From positions 82,349,756 to 82,413,755 of the forward strand of contig OX104112.1 of the NCBI GenBank assembly GCA_944474755.1: a stretch of 64,000 bases of DNA, in the 5' to 3' direction. The notes beneath the pieces are model-generated. The model worked only from the letters and a program-made list of their open reading frames with translations, did not search any database and was not told the DNA's origin. Of this stretch, positions 21,080-32,588 are shown in pieces; positions within the stretch are counted from its first letter, which is position 1, and each line of letters begins with the position of its first letter. This DNA is from Limnoperna fortunei. Its lineage: Eukaryota; Mollusca; Bivalvia; Mytilida; Modiolidae. A program made the translations under genes and the position numbers.

Positions 21080-21486
21080 CGACCCAATTAGTGTAGGTGT
21101 TGTCCGATTCTTTTAAAGACATTTAGTTGGTGGGAGGCTTTTAAAAAATATATTTGCAATATGAGTGTCAAAATTTGGTTACACCAAGAAATTTTACTTC
21201 ATCGTCGCAGCTAATTTGAGTACTATTTATTTTTAAAGTATGGCTTTTTTTGCATACTGCTATGGATTGGAACTTTCTGAATAATTATAATAAAACCATT
21301 TTATTAAATCTCTACTTTTTTCTTCTAGAGTTGTAATTGAATCGTGAAAATCATTACTACTATATGATAGTTTATTGTCATTTGCATAGGTGCATAAATC
21401 AGATTTTTACACAAAGTGAAAGATACCATTTATAAATATATTCAACAATACTGGTCCTAGAATTGATGCTTGGGGAAACCCATTTG
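21080..21486 (-). pseudogene. Non-LTR retrotransposon RT fragment
   Basis: Read on the minus strand from 21486 the frame gives GFPQASILGPVLLNIFING, then CTYANDNKLSYSSNDFHDSI (the YADD box, here YAND), LEEKSRDLIKWF and CDDEVKFLGV. This is the RT palm block of a jockey/CR1-type LINE with internal stops. Its 5' side is cut at about 21486, where the inverted-repeat element begins. Confidence 0.8.
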
Positions 21487-22495
21487 TAAATATGTTAGAC
21501 TCAGATCAAAGTACGAACTCAAATCGACGGCATATTCTCAGATATATATGGCAGATGACGTCATACAATTGGAAAAATACATTTCCGATTTTGAAGGTAC
21601 TAAAATCTATGGCACGTACGTCATAAACGCTTCAAATTCATGGCAAATTTTAAAAACAAAGAAATTATTTATATACTTATTATGGTAAGTTTTATTACAG
21701 GTGTAATCCAACTTGTGAAATGTGTATCGAAATGAAACAAAAAATTATGGTAGAATCTGGTGTCAATGTTTTGCGCAATTTTATGTACATGACAGTCAGT
21801 GTCTTAAAATCAAACATTCCTAAACTTAAAGTTTAAACACTAATGCTGAAATGTTTAAGTTGGAACGCTAATCAAACATCCAATGATCTATTGAACTGCA
21901 ATCAGTCTGGACCAATGATATTACTGCCTTCAAGTGAAACAAGTAAATGCATATGTTACCACCAGTTACAGCCCAATATGACCCCAAACGAGCAATTTCT
22001 TCTATTCCTATCTAATAATTATTTTTAAAATATTCTGATTTTTATAATTAAATAAATGAAACTAACTTCAAGAAGTATATTTTCTCAATCGTTTTCGTCG
22101 TTTTCATTCAAGATAATTTGTTCAACTTGATTAACTTATTGTATATGCATATACGTTTTTTTTTCAATACGAACGAATAATTTTTGAGACTAAGAGTACA
22201 AATAATTTCTTTGTTTTTAACCTTTGGTTTTTTTTCGAAAACAAAATTAAAAGAAAATGCAACATGCGAATTAGTTTTTGTTACTGTGATAAAGTTTTTC
22301 TGATCCAACTTTCAATGTTTTATTGCAAATGATTGATGAAATATTATCAGTTGTTTATTTGAGAGTTTACTAACGTTTGATGACGTCATCGACCATTGAT
22401 CATAAAAGTTACTTTCGTCTATGATGTCATCTGCTCTAGATCGGAGAAAGCGACTTCGATTTGAGAACGTACTTCGATCTGAGTCCAACAAATAT
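21487..22495. mobile_element. ~1-kb element with ~80-bp terminal inverted repeats carrying CRE motifs
   Basis: The left end 'gttagactcagatcaaagta' (about 21491) and the right end, read inward, 'gttggactcagatcgaagta' (from about 22490) start inverted repeats of about 80 bp containing 'ctcaaatcga'. An AAATAT flank is present on both sides. TGACGTCA occurs at 21556-21563 and 22381-22388. The interior has no transposase motif, so it appears non-autonomous. It is inserted into the LINE fragment. Confidence 0.7.
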
Positions 22496-22659
22496 TTGGA
22501 AAAAAACAGAATACTGAGCCAATTTTCCTGTTGCTTAAATAACTTTCTTAAAGTGTAATGGCCTCTTTATATAAACCATAGTTTTAAATTTTTAGACCAT
22601 AGATTCTTACTGGACAAAGGTTAAATATAGATTTACGATAATGAAAGGTGTATACATTT

Positions 22660-22768
22660 ACACTTACGACACTTATATTTTGATGATAGAATATGGCGGG
22701 ACAGATGGGAAAACTTTGATGCTTACAGCAGCATCATGGAGCACATAGCAGAAAAGTACCCAGTTTAA
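22660..22768 (+). other. Exon-like open stretch, unidentified
   Basis: A plus-strand frame from about 22660 to a TAA at 22766-22768 reads a balanced, hydrophilic peptide (...FDDRIWRDRWENFDAYSS then IMEHIAEKYPV). The composition looks coding and unlike the surrounding AT-rich DNA. The acceptor is unclear and no family is recognised. It could be a terminal exon, a pseudogene or a transposon piece. Confidence 0.25.
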
Positions 22769-23584
22769 GATTACACGATATGATCTGATATCAATGTGTA
22801 AAGCTTTGTTTGTCTGTACTTACATGTCTTAATGTTGGTTTTAAAAGCTCATCAGAGCTTATGTTATATGTATATAATTTTGTTATCATTTGTCTTACCG
22901 ACTATATATAAAATTTACTTGACTACTTGTTAACATGTCTTGTGGCATTTTTGCTGTAACAAAAAATTATAAAAAATCGAAGTAGCGAAATATTATTCCT
23001 GTTAATGTATATTGACAATTTGATCTTATTGGTAGATATTCACTTACCATCATTTTTGCCTTGACAGATTTCATTAAATTTTTTAAGATAACAAACATAA
23101 TGCCGAAAAAGTCATGAAAGGGCAATACCTCAAAAAGAAGTAAATTGTCAGACCTATTTGTTGATCTTGTCTTGAAGATCGTTTGTACTGTTTACTCTTT
23201 CCGTTTATATATTAAGGTTCAAAATAAAAGTTATGCATAAATAACTGTTAAAAATAGTCATAAAAGGGCTATACTAACTATTTCTTCTATAAGAAGTCAA
23301 TTGACAATTTTTGTCACACTACAATGTTCTTGACATAAGCAAATAAACGTGTGGACGTAGTGTTTATATGTTTGGTCACTGCTGCCTTGTCAGTTGGTCA
23401 GCGGTGCGAACATCTTTGGTTGAAATTGGCTAAGTTGTTGTCGAGGAGATTTTTTTTGCGGCTGAAAATGTTTAACATGATTTGAAATTGAAGAATGTAG
23501 CATTTTTTTCCCTATTTAATGGATTTCTACACAGTAAACTTCTATGGTGGATGTCATGTAAGCTCATAAGGAAAATCACATTAA

Positions 23585-24240
23585 ACAAGTGTGGACACAG
23601 GAAAATGTCTCGGATGCATTACGCATCAGTATAAAGGAACAAAAAGAAACGTCATAAGCATTACGTAAATAGCATTAAATTGTTACCATTTAAAATATAC
23701 AATGCATGGTTAGAGACGGACCTAATCCAAAAACTTTAACATAGTCGTAGGACCGTGAAATTGAGGTCAAGGTCAGGTGACACCTGCCAGACAGTCATGA
23801 ACTCTCCACCAGCAACCTGTATACTAAATATTGTCAACCTACCATGCATATAGTTACAGAGGAACTGCCCTAATACAAAAACTTGAACGTAGTCGCTGGA
23901 CCGTAATATTGAGGTCAAGGTCAGGTGACACATGCCAGACAGTTATGTACTCTTCATCAGCAACCTATATACCAAATATTGTCATCCTACCACGTGTGAT
24001 TACAGAGGAACTGTCATAATCCAAAAACAAAGTTGCTGGACCGTGAAATTGAGGTCAAGGTCATGTGACTGACTGGCAAGTACTCATCATAAGCTACCAA
24101 TGGACCAAATTTGATGGACCTAGGGCTTAGGCTTACAAAGATATGAAGCAAGAAGTCCAAGTGTTTATGCCTCCAGCTAGCTAATGTAGCTAGCCTCCAG
24201 CAACTGTTGTCGCAGGCGCGAGACAAACAACCACATTGAC
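23585..24240. repeat. Dispersed repeat with ~150-bp tandem units (GAGGTCAAGGTCA)
   Basis: Three units each carry 'ctaatccaaaaac', 'gctggaccgtgaaattgagg', 'tcaaggtca(g/t)gtgac', 'cagcaacctatatac' and 'aatattgtca(a/t)cctacca', starting near 23722, 23871 and 24015, then a unique tail 'accaaatttgatggacctag'. The same series in shorter form lies at 6453-6865. Non-coding. Confidence 0.8.
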
Positions 24241-24341
24241 ATAAGACCAGTAAAATTAAAGGTTCTGAGAACTGATGCATAAGTTGCTTACATAGTAAAC
24301 TGGTTAAATAGCTGCTCCATTAGAAAATAGTTATATTTGGT

Positions 24342-24573
24342 TTTGTTTGAATGGCGTTAAATGCCACTTTAGAGCTATATCATAGAGTCTAGTTTTTATT
24401 TTGGATGAAGCCCGAGTACCTAAATAATCCCATGACCTTTGGTAGGAAAACTGACAATCATCAGTTAAGATTGGAGTTCACTTTACTGGCAGTAAACTCC
24501 AACTTCAGCATTGACAATCATGTGATCAATAATAGATGACAAACTACCTTAACCACTTTGTCATCCAGACCCC
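24342..24573 (-). mobile_element. SINE family A, diverged full-length copy
   Basis: The minus-strand copy runs from 'ttgtttgaatggcgttaaat' (3' end) through 'gtaggaaaactgacaatcat' to the tRNA-like end 'gtgatcaataatagatgac' and 'aaccactttgtcatcc'. It is moderately mutated, with indels in the central region. Confidence 0.8.
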
Positions 24574-25147
24574 AGAACAGAATTTAACATTTTAGTGAAC
24601 CTCTATGCAACAATACTGTAGTTAGATTTCTATATTAGAAGTTTCTTGAGCATATATTTGTTAACTAAGAAAAAAACAATTCAAATGAGGCAAAAATTCA
24701 TGTCAGTTCTGCTCAAAATGAAGAAATGTCCACAGAATGTCCCATAGTTTAATCTTGCAAAGTTACGTTTTATTTGGCCAGGCAGTTTCAAAGGAGATGA
24801 CTTTTAGAAAAAACATACCTGGCTGAAGCTAGCTAGGATCAATCTAAATTCAATCTTTTCAGTTTAAAATTTGTTATTTGCTTATAAAATTGCAAGTTGT
24901 ATTTAATAAAAAATTTGAGTTGTTTAAATTTCAATAACTAGTTGTAACTGTTTTAGCGTGCTAAAACGGATGTATCCCCTTTCATAGTATCAACAAGGTG
25001 GATGTTTTTATTTATCTGTGGGGCAAATAAAAGTACTAGGAATATCTTTCTACATGGGAGCAAATAAATATACACATTGGAGCTGAACAATATCAATGTG
25101 TAGTGTATCAATTCAGTACCATCAGACAGGATAATTTATACTAAAAA

Positions 25148-25573
25148 TAAAAAAAACCTGATCTTGATTAAATGCGGGTGTTATTGCAATAAAATTAGCA
25201 TTAATTTGACCTCAAGGTCATAGGTCAAGGTCATATAAAGGTCATTTTGGTACGTGACACATCGTCTCACGGTGATACATCTACATACCAAATATCAAAG
25301 CTGAATATCAAAGGATAAAAAAGTTATGATCTGGACACACTTTGCATGTAAAATTAGCATTAATTTGATCTTTAGGTCAAAGGTCAAGGTCTTATGAGGG
25401 TCATTCTGGTACGCGACACATCGTCTCATGGTGATACATCTACATGCCAAATATCAAAGCTGAATATCAAAGGATAAAAAAATATGATCCGGACAAGCTT
25501 TGTATGAGAAGAAGAAGAAGCTGAATAACTGACACAAAAACAATATGTCTCCCCCTTCTTGGAAGGGGAGACA
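25148..25573. repeat. Dispersed repeat, two ~159-bp tandem units ending in a hairpin
   Basis: 'aaaattagcattaatttga' at 25190 and 25349 marks two units, each with several AGGTCA-type words, 'gacacatcgtctcacggtga', 'tacatctacataccaaatat' and 'gctgaatatcaaaggataaa'. The element ends in the palindrome 'atgtctcccccttcttgg' / 'aaggggagacat' (25543-25572). A fragment of the same kind is near 54600-54690, and the 'caatatgtctcccc' end reappears near 59650. Confidence 0.75.
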
Positions 25574-25843
25574 TAAATACTATGATGCACATAAAAGGCA
25601 GTAAGCTGACTATAAATTCATAGATGCAGGACATATAAGCTACAGTAACCTCCCTTTTCTGTCGTCAAACAATTTTCTGATCATTGCCGATTGGTCACTT
25701 CAATCTCTAACAACTGACAACGGCCTCTTAATTATTTGTGTATATGGGAAACTATTAACATTTTTTGCTCTAACTTAGGCACCAAGTTTCGTTGAGTAAT
25801 GAGAGACCCTTCAAAACGAGCGAAATAATTTCAGCAATATTAC

Positions 25844-25864
25844 CTTAAATTTTCGGGGTGCCAT
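25844..25864 (-). other. Candidate first coding exon of an unidentified minus-strand gene
   Basis: In a locally GC-richer unique stretch (about 25640-25930) the minus strand has GACATGG (good start context) encoding MAPRKFK, immediately followed by the donor-like GTAATA. The phase (0) does not fit the exon-1 acceptor of MPV17-like gene A. No downstream exon was found, so this is only a pointer. Confidence 0.25.
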
Positions 25865-25879
25865 GTCAGATAAAATTTT

Positions 25880-26970
25880 TCGCAAATTTAAAAACCCCGA
25901 AGGGTACTCAAGGAAACTCACAAACACCCATAAAATAGTCCAGAAATGCACCTTGCACAATCAGCTGAAAAATAACCAATACATTTAACAAATTATATAA
26001 ATAAATTTATTTATCAATTCTGTATGAAACTGCTTTTTAAATACAGCTCTAATATCAAAATTCCATTGAATAATAAATCCACTGCCTATGCTACAGCTCA
26101 GTGCAGCCAAATATCAAAATAAAAACTAATTTCCTCTCCCTCAGTCAAAGGTCATTTACAGATCCATTGTCAACTGATTCTCATATGGAATATAAGTGAC
26201 CTATTAGAGTGTCAAAAATTATTAACAAACACTTTTTTTTATTCATATAATAAACATCTTCATAAAAGGTTTTACTGCATAGTATATAGTATTAATACAA
26301 CCCTAAACTTGGATAAACATAACATATATATGTAAATTCATCATTATGTCTAAAAATAACAAACTTTAAAAAAAAATGTTTCCAATTCAAAATATGTACA
26401 AATCCTATACCTGTGACAAATCAAATGCTGACTTTAAAATTAGATTAAATTTGAAGTATATTTTTATAATACACAATAGACCTAAAAAATAAATGATCAT
26501 CTATCAAAATTATTAAACTAATTATTTTGCTGGAATGACTACAACGTGCTTAATTTAAATATAGCTTATGTGAGCAAAATGTTTGAGTGCATTGAATAGG
26601 GCTGCAAAAGATAACTAGTTCATAAGTCATTGAGACAAAAGTATTCTAGACTTGGATAGAATCTCCAGAGCAAAATCATATGTGCTGTAACACTAAGTTA
26701 AAAATATACTCTAGGTCACACAAACACGAGGTTTTTCTAATGGCTACTGTTAAATTCCCAACAATAAACAACAAATGTTTAATAACAGACTGCGATTTAT
26801 AGAAAAAATATATAATAGTTTATATTTCATGGTATGGAAACAACAAAAGGTCCCTAAAAGCTGAAAAAATTAGCTGTTGTATTTGGTTCATATTTTGTTT
26901 GTAAGCAGCAGATGATCTATTTTGTGACCCTAATCTAAACACAAAGAAGTGGGTAAAAATTTGTATAACA
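25880..26970. other. AT-rich, nothing recognised
   Basis: No exon, repeat family or hairpin was recognised on either strand in this stretch. Confidence 0.45.
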
Positions 26971-26976
26971 GTTTGT

Positions 26977-27216
26977 TTTTGTTTGAATGTAGTTTAACAC
27001 CACTTTCAGCAATTTTTAATTACATGTATAACATGGCGTCCAGAAGGCCAGAGTACTCTGGGAAAATCCAGCCCTTTTTTGGTGAAAAATTGACAATCCT
27101 TGCCATTTAAGGTTGGAACTGAACACACCCTGCCCACAGAAAGGATCAAACCTTGACAGGCAATTCATCAATAGTATATGACTAACTACTTTAACTACTC
27201 GTTAACAGAGACCTCT
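26977..27216 (-). mobile_element. SINE family A, diverged copy
   Basis: The 3' end on the minus strand begins 'tttgtttgaatgtagtttaa', followed by 'caccactttcagcaattttt', 'acatggcgtccagaaggcca', 'gacaatccttgccatttaag' and a degraded tRNA-like end 'taactactcgttaacagaga'. The B box is poorly preserved. Confidence 0.8.
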
Positions 27217-27219
27217 CTA

Positions 27220-28605
27220 CAATCGTATTAATATCTATCATATCTTGAGAACAAAATTAATGATTTATACACACAGATTGTTTAATTATATTTCATTTTT
27301 TTTTAATGGAGATTAGAAAGTAGAATGAGCCAGAAATCAATTGTGACAGATATAACCTCTGCTCCAGAGATTCAGTTGGAGAATCATTATACATAATTGC
27401 AAATAAAATTTGGTAAAATCACAGTCAGCTTTACATCATACATAACAAATAACTGAATACAATGTAAACAAAATAAACATAATCTAAAAGATAAGTCTCC
27501 CTGCATAGAAACAAAAGAATTTCACTAACAACTTACACTAAACCAATACACAAATACATATTTATAAACTGGAAAATGTACAATCGAGGTCTCTAGGGTT
27601 ATTTATTTCATTAGCAACAGCAGTTTAATTTTCCTAATGAAAAATTTAATACCGAGCTTAAAAGTAAGTTTTCTTAGTATTTAAACTTGCAGACATATTA
27701 AAATGACAAATTAAAGAAAGAAACTACAGTTATAATGACTAAGAAAATAACATTTTAAAACACAAACAAATTTTCAAATCAATAAAAATTGATGTCAACA
27801 ACATAAAGATAAACTGATTTGGTCCATAACAATCAACACTTGAGCGTAAAAACAATGTTTACATAGAAAAAAATATACTGACTGATAAAGTACACAATAT
27901 TATACAATTAATGACTTTGATATAAATCCTGATAGTGACCGTATAACAAAGTCTGTAATTGTTTTATTACTTGAATATAATCACAATCTTCCTAGATCAG
28001 AAGTACAGAGGATGCTACCACAAAAATTGTACTTTTCTGTCTATTTTTAGAAATAAACCAGGTCGATATTGGATTCCACTTGACCACTGTGCAGAGGAAT
28101 CATGCAGCGGACAAACATTTTCATATTTTGATGCAATTTTAGTACTTTTGCGATTTATTTTGAAATGAAAATTGTTTTTAGACCAATCAAAAACACAAAA
28201 TTCTATTCATGTAATAATATGTATCACATCACATTATAGCTAAATCAAGTAGAAAAATAATACTGTTAACAATTATTATCAGCATGAATAAAAATTCGTT
28301 ATATTCATGTTTACACGATTCAATTCATTGGAAATGGGAAAGACAATAATAAAAAATATAATTTTTATACAATATTTCTGGAAATACTTATTCAGGCTAA
28401 AATAGTTAATAGTTTAAAAATAATATTTAATATAATATATAACATAATTCTTAAAGATTACCACCTAAGGAGCATTCATCCATGTATTGTTTCTAATGTT
28501 CATGTTGTTTTATGCAGAAAATATTTAAAGAATATGAACAGAACTCAGTTACAATGCACAAACTTAACTGTGTCCACGAAACCCCATCCTCACAACTTAG
28601 GGTTT
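27220..28605. other. AT-rich, nothing recognised
   Basis: The 69-residue plus frame at 27959-28168 contains RNKPGRYWIPLDHCAEESC, but no family is recognised and no clear splice framing is seen. No repeat family was identified here. Confidence 0.35.
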
Positions 28606-28612
28606 CTGTATC

Positions 28613-29035
28613 CACATGTGTCCACGAAACCCTGACAAAATGAGCTAGTAAATTTCCAGGCGAGATTTTCATATGATGTCACACCTTCAAAATATCAACC
28701 AATGATATTGCTTAAAAGAAGCAAGTGTTTGGAAGTTGCATATACAACATGGGGAAGATAGATCGATCCATAAACAAAACTAATAAATATCACAATCATA
28801 ACAAGCTATTAACACTTTTGTACAAAATACACCGATTTTCTCGTAGTCCATGAAACATATCCATTTGTTTATTTACAATCAACATCGGGATATCCTCTTA
28901 CCAAGTGGTGTATAAAAGCTAGTTTTTGATTGGCTACATTCAGGTGTGATGTAGCCAATCAAAATAGTGACTTCTCACCCAAGAATTTCCTAGCTAAGTT
29001 TGTCGGGGTTTTGTGAACATATGTGGACGAAAGAA
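28613..29035. mobile_element. ~420-bp inverted-repeat element (MITE)
   Basis: The left end 'tccacatgtgtccacgaaac' plus 'cctgacaaaatgagctag' is mirrored at about 28975-29030 by 'ctagctaagtttgtcggggt' and 'tttgtgaacatatgtgga'. An inner hairpin 'tgattggctacat' / 'atgtagccaatca' lies at about 28928-28962. A further end-fragment of the family is at about 29205-29310. Non-coding. Confidence 0.65.
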
Positions 29036-29834
29036 CCCTTACTAGTGAGAAATTTTATAAAGAAATTCCAATGCTAAAAGATGGCATAAAACTTCATTAC
29101 TAAATCACTCAATCACATTACTGCAATTAGTGTTTGGTGGTAGAATACATATAACACGTCGAGGTCGAATATCCTGAAACCAATTAATGTTAGGATCAAG
29201 TTTTTGATTGGATTCTTGTAGGTACATGTATAATCTAGCCAATTAAAAAAAACATGCAGCAAGGGAATTTCAAACTAAATAGGCCAGGGTTTTGTGAACA
29301 AATTTGGAACCAGAACTGACTTGCAAACATATATCACACAAAAAACAGACCCATACTTTAAAATATCCATGTAATTGTTTTTTGTCATCCCAGACATTCA
29401 CACATACTAATACCCTGAGTAAAACATTAAAGAAAAGTTTAATAAATTACTGTAAATTCTCATTATAAGACTATATTTTTGATTAAACATTATATTTTCT
29501 AAGAAGGATCAATTTGTGGATCATAAAATTTTATCAGTTTTCAAAAGGTAAGTAGCAAACTTGAAGATGTTGCGATTTTAAAGTTTCTTCATTTGTAACT
29601 GTAACCTTTCTTTTTACATTTTTTAATTTAAGTTTCCTGCAACATCAGAAACTAACTTACTGTATGATATAACACTCAAAGGGAGGCAATCTGTCAGTAA
29701 CTACATAAACTTTACAATTGAAAGAATCCGTGAGAAGAGAAATAAAGATGTTTTCCTTGTCCTCAGATAAAATAAAATGGAGACACAGTATACATAAGTT
29801 GATATGCATTGATCCTGTATGGTGCCTATTTTAC

Positions 29835-29840
29835 TTTATT
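29835..29840 (-). terminator. Possible poly(A) signal directly after the gene B stop
   Basis: TTTATT on the plus strand gives AATAAA on the minus strand, 1 nt beyond the TGA stop. The 3' UTR would be very short; a more distal signal is equally possible. Confidence 0.3.
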
Positions 29841-29841
29841 A

Positions 29842-29919
29842 TCAGCTAGACTTGTCTAAAACTTGAACATTGGAGTTTTCAAACTGAATTTCCTGATTTG
29901 ACAATTTTTCTTTCTTTTT
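29842..29919 (-). CDS. MPV17L: Gene B coding exon 4 (C-terminus)
   Basis: The acceptor TTTTTTTAG (AG at 29921-29920) opens 25 codons plus TGA at 29844-29842. It is lysine-rich at its start (KKKEKLS) and ends NVQVLDKSS. About 12 of 25 positions differ from gene A, against 11 of 91 in exon 1. Confidence 0.8.
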   Translation of the reverse strand, partial: KKKEKLSNQEIQFENSNVQVLDKSS

Positions 29920-32367
29920 CTAAAAAAATCAAGATGAATCAAAGTTTAATAATGTAAAAAAATATATTAACTAACTTTATAACTCAAAAGTAATTTTTTA
30001 TAGTTCTTCTTTCTGCATGGAACACAATTATACAAAGAAAGTCCTACTAATAGCATTGAAATTTACGCTGTTAAATTATTAAATGGCACATAACTTTTCA
30101 AACATACCCCTTTATATCTAATAATGTTTTTAGCCCATCAATTTCTGGACTATTGTCTTGGCATATCACGACTAATGCTAATTTAAATAATTGATCAAGT
30201 TTTCTCTGTCATCAGCTTTGTGTTTGGCTTATCTTATAAAGATGCAATGCTAATTTAAATATGATTGTGTTTTCTGTGAGATTTGTGTTTATTTATATTT
30301 TCTTTATATAGGAAAAATATTAAAATATTAGGGCAACAGAAATGGGGTCACATAAAAATGTTTCTCCTCCCACTAACATCTACATGTTACTTACATCCTC
30401 CTTCATAAAGCACAGAAATATTGACCAGCAAAATGAAGCTCCAGCCACAACAAATGGACGGTACATAGGTGTCACTACTCCAAAATTAAATGTTTGTACA
30501 AATGGCCAGAAGGCTAATCCAGTCTGAAAAATAAAAACACATTAATTACAGATAGGTTTCACAGCAAACTTTAAAATTATCAATTGCACAGTTAAATTTT
30601 GAGTTTTTTTATGGAAAATGAAGCCAAATATGTCATTTAAATAAATTCTTTTTTAGTAACAGCTTCCATCTTGAAAAGAGGGCATATTACCCTCTTTGTA
30701 TTTCTAAAATCATTCATTTTAAAAACCTTTTAACTGTAAATATTTGTAAGATTTTTACCAAAATCAATACAATGTTTGTGTATGTTACTGAGATGGCTGA
30801 TTGACAACTCATTTTTAAAAACAATCAGAATATTTTTTTGTATAAACATATTTTTCCACCTGTTTTAAGTTTAATTACTTTATTAGTACCTTCCAAGTTT
30901 TAAAATATTTAGTTTTCATTTCTTCTTGGAAATTTTTCCCTTCTAGCACAGTAGTAGCTGAAATATAAATGACCTAATGTTTATTTTCTGGCTTATTTTG
31001 GTGAACAAAAAGACTGGAATATGTATAAAAGAAATGCAATCTTTTGAAAATTAATATTGCAATTTACATGCACTTGGAAAATCAATAAAGTATGTAATAA
31101 ATCTTTTGTACATGTCTATCATCACCATGAGGCACTGGTGGTATAACTTATTTTTGTTTTTACCATTCAGAGAAACTTCCTATCAGGTAGTAATGACTGG
31201 AGGACTGAGTATCTACATAACTGATGTTTATATTGACTCTAAGGCCTCTGTGATTTAGTGCCAACAGGAGTGATTATTTTATAGTACTGTTATGCATTTC
31301 AGCTGGTATATATTGAACATACATTTTTGTATGTGATAGCTGCAAGCCAATTATTTATGTCTTGTTTTTTTATCCTTCATATCTGTGTTTTTAGTGATTT
31401 ATTGTTTGGTTTATTCTTTATTTATCTTTGTTTGAATGGTGTTTTAACGCCACTTTCAGCAATTTTTCAGCTATTTCATGGTATCCAGTTTTTATTGGGG
31501 GAGGAAGCCAGAGTACCCGGAGAGAACCCCCGACCTGCGGTAGGAAAACTGGCAATCCTTGTCAATTAAGATTGGAGTCGAGTACACCCTGCCTGCAGTG
31601 AGAATCTAACCCGCAATCTCAGTGTTGACAGACCATGTGATCAATAGTAGACGAACTACCTTGACCACTCGGCCACCAAGGCCCCTCTTTATTTATGAGA
31701 TATTAATTGAAGAAAAGTTTGTCTGCATAAGTTTTAATGCCAATTTCAGCAATTTTTGAGCTCTATCCTGGCATTTTTTTTATGAGGAAGAAAGCCAGAG
31801 TACCAGAAGAAAATCCTTAACATTTGGTAGGAAAACTGGCAACCCTTGTGAGTGAAGATTGGCGAAGAGGACACCCTACCCCCAAACTCAAACTCGCAAC
31901 CTAAATGTTGACAGTCACATGATTAAATAGATGACCAACTACCCTTTAATATCATGCAAGTAAAATAGTTTAAATTGAATTAAATGACAATTTTTATCTT
32001 TATCATTTACATGGTTAACTAAATTGAGAAAAATATCAACAAAAAATCATCTTGATAACACTGATTATTTGCTGTTGTCTGTTTAAAACATACCTTTATA
32101 AAAACATGAGATTGAAACAGGTGCAAACATCACCTGTTCAGCAACCACTTTTGTAATCACAGTTTTCAATTGTTTCCCAGGAAACATTTTTTCAGCCAGT
32201 CTTATCCAGTAAAACACCAATGGTGCAATAACAAATGTTCCTACTGTGGCTATTCTAACAGTTTTGTTAGGATCATGCTTCATTTTCTTTGATATAAACT
32301 TCTGCTCTACTACATCTGCTACAGTCCATAAAACTGCATATGTCATCATTGTCTTATGTAAAGGCAT
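29842..32367 (-). CDS. MPV17L: MPV17-like membrane protein, gene B (four coding exons)
   Basis: The spliced frame 32367-32094, 30957-30890, 30523-30395, 29919-29842 gives 182 residues and a TGA stop. Exon lengths and phases equal those of gene A, and about 149 of 182 residues match. Family signatures are kept: FYWIRLAEKMFPG, APVSISCFYKG and WPFVQTFNF. Changes cluster at loop or helix-surface positions (for example TTADII to TVADVV, TPIYR to TPMYR) and in the tail. Its introns (1136, 366 and 475 bp) are shorter than those of gene A. A family-A SINE pair lies in intron 1. The Met sits 2 nt after acceptor TCTGCAG, as in gene A, so the same possible short upstream exon applies. The frame is open throughout, so both copies look functional. 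Confidence 0.88.
30395..30523 (-). CDS. MPV17L: Gene B coding exon 3 (WPFVQ signature helix)
   Basis: 43 codons, phase 0 at both ends, donor GTAAGT (30394-30389), acceptor AG at 30525-30524. It encodes WPFVQTFNFGVVTPMYRPF and ends FLCFMKED. Five residues differ from gene A. Unlike gene A, the acceptor is single-copy here. Confidence 0.9.
30890..30957 (-). CDS. MPV17L: Gene B coding exon 2
   Basis: 68 bases with acceptor AG at 30959-30958 and donor GTACTA at 30889-30884. It encodes TTVLEGKNFQEEMKTKYF then KTWK, the loop between helices 3 and 4. Confidence 0.9.
31426..31685 (-). mobile_element. SINE family A, near-intact, with 11-bp target duplication
   Basis: Flanked by TCTTTATTTAT at 31415-31425 and 31686-31696. 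It has a well-preserved tRNA-like end (minus strand reads 'ggccttggtggccgagtgg' and 'gcgggttagattctcactgc'), the central 'caatcttaattgacaaggat', and the 3' end 'aaagtggcgttaaaacacc'. It is one of the youngest copies and lies in intron 1 of gene B. Confidence 0.93.
31716..31950 (-). mobile_element. SINE family A, older copy
   Basis: Lies directly beside the younger copy. It keeps 'taatgccaatttcagcaatt', 'gaggaagaaagccagagtac' and 'gtaggaaaactggcaaccct'. The 5' tRNA-like end is eroded (tagatgaccaactaccctt). Also in intron 1 of gene B. Confidence 0.8.
32094..32367 (-). CDS. MPV17L: Gene B coding exon 1 (helices 1-3)
   Basis: 91 codons plus one base; donor GTATGT at 32093-32088. It begins MPLHKTMMTYAV as in gene A. 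Eleven of 91 residues differ from gene A (for example VGTFVIAPLVF for VGTFVSAPMVF). The splice acceptor and AA before the Met are conserved, while sequence upstream diverges. Confidence 0.9.
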
Positions 32368-32588
32368 TTCTGCAGACCAAACTAAAATACTTCACTTTTA
32401 TGTTTCCTTCTCTTTATAGTCTATACAGTATTTATGTTGTTCCTGAAATAAAAAAAAATATTAAGGTTTTAATATCCAACTATAATTGCAGACATTTTTT
32501 TCCATTTTCCACTCCTACAAACATTTAGAAAACAAGTCACATCTCATGCTTTCATTAAGCCAAAGATCATATATTACATTCAAATCCA

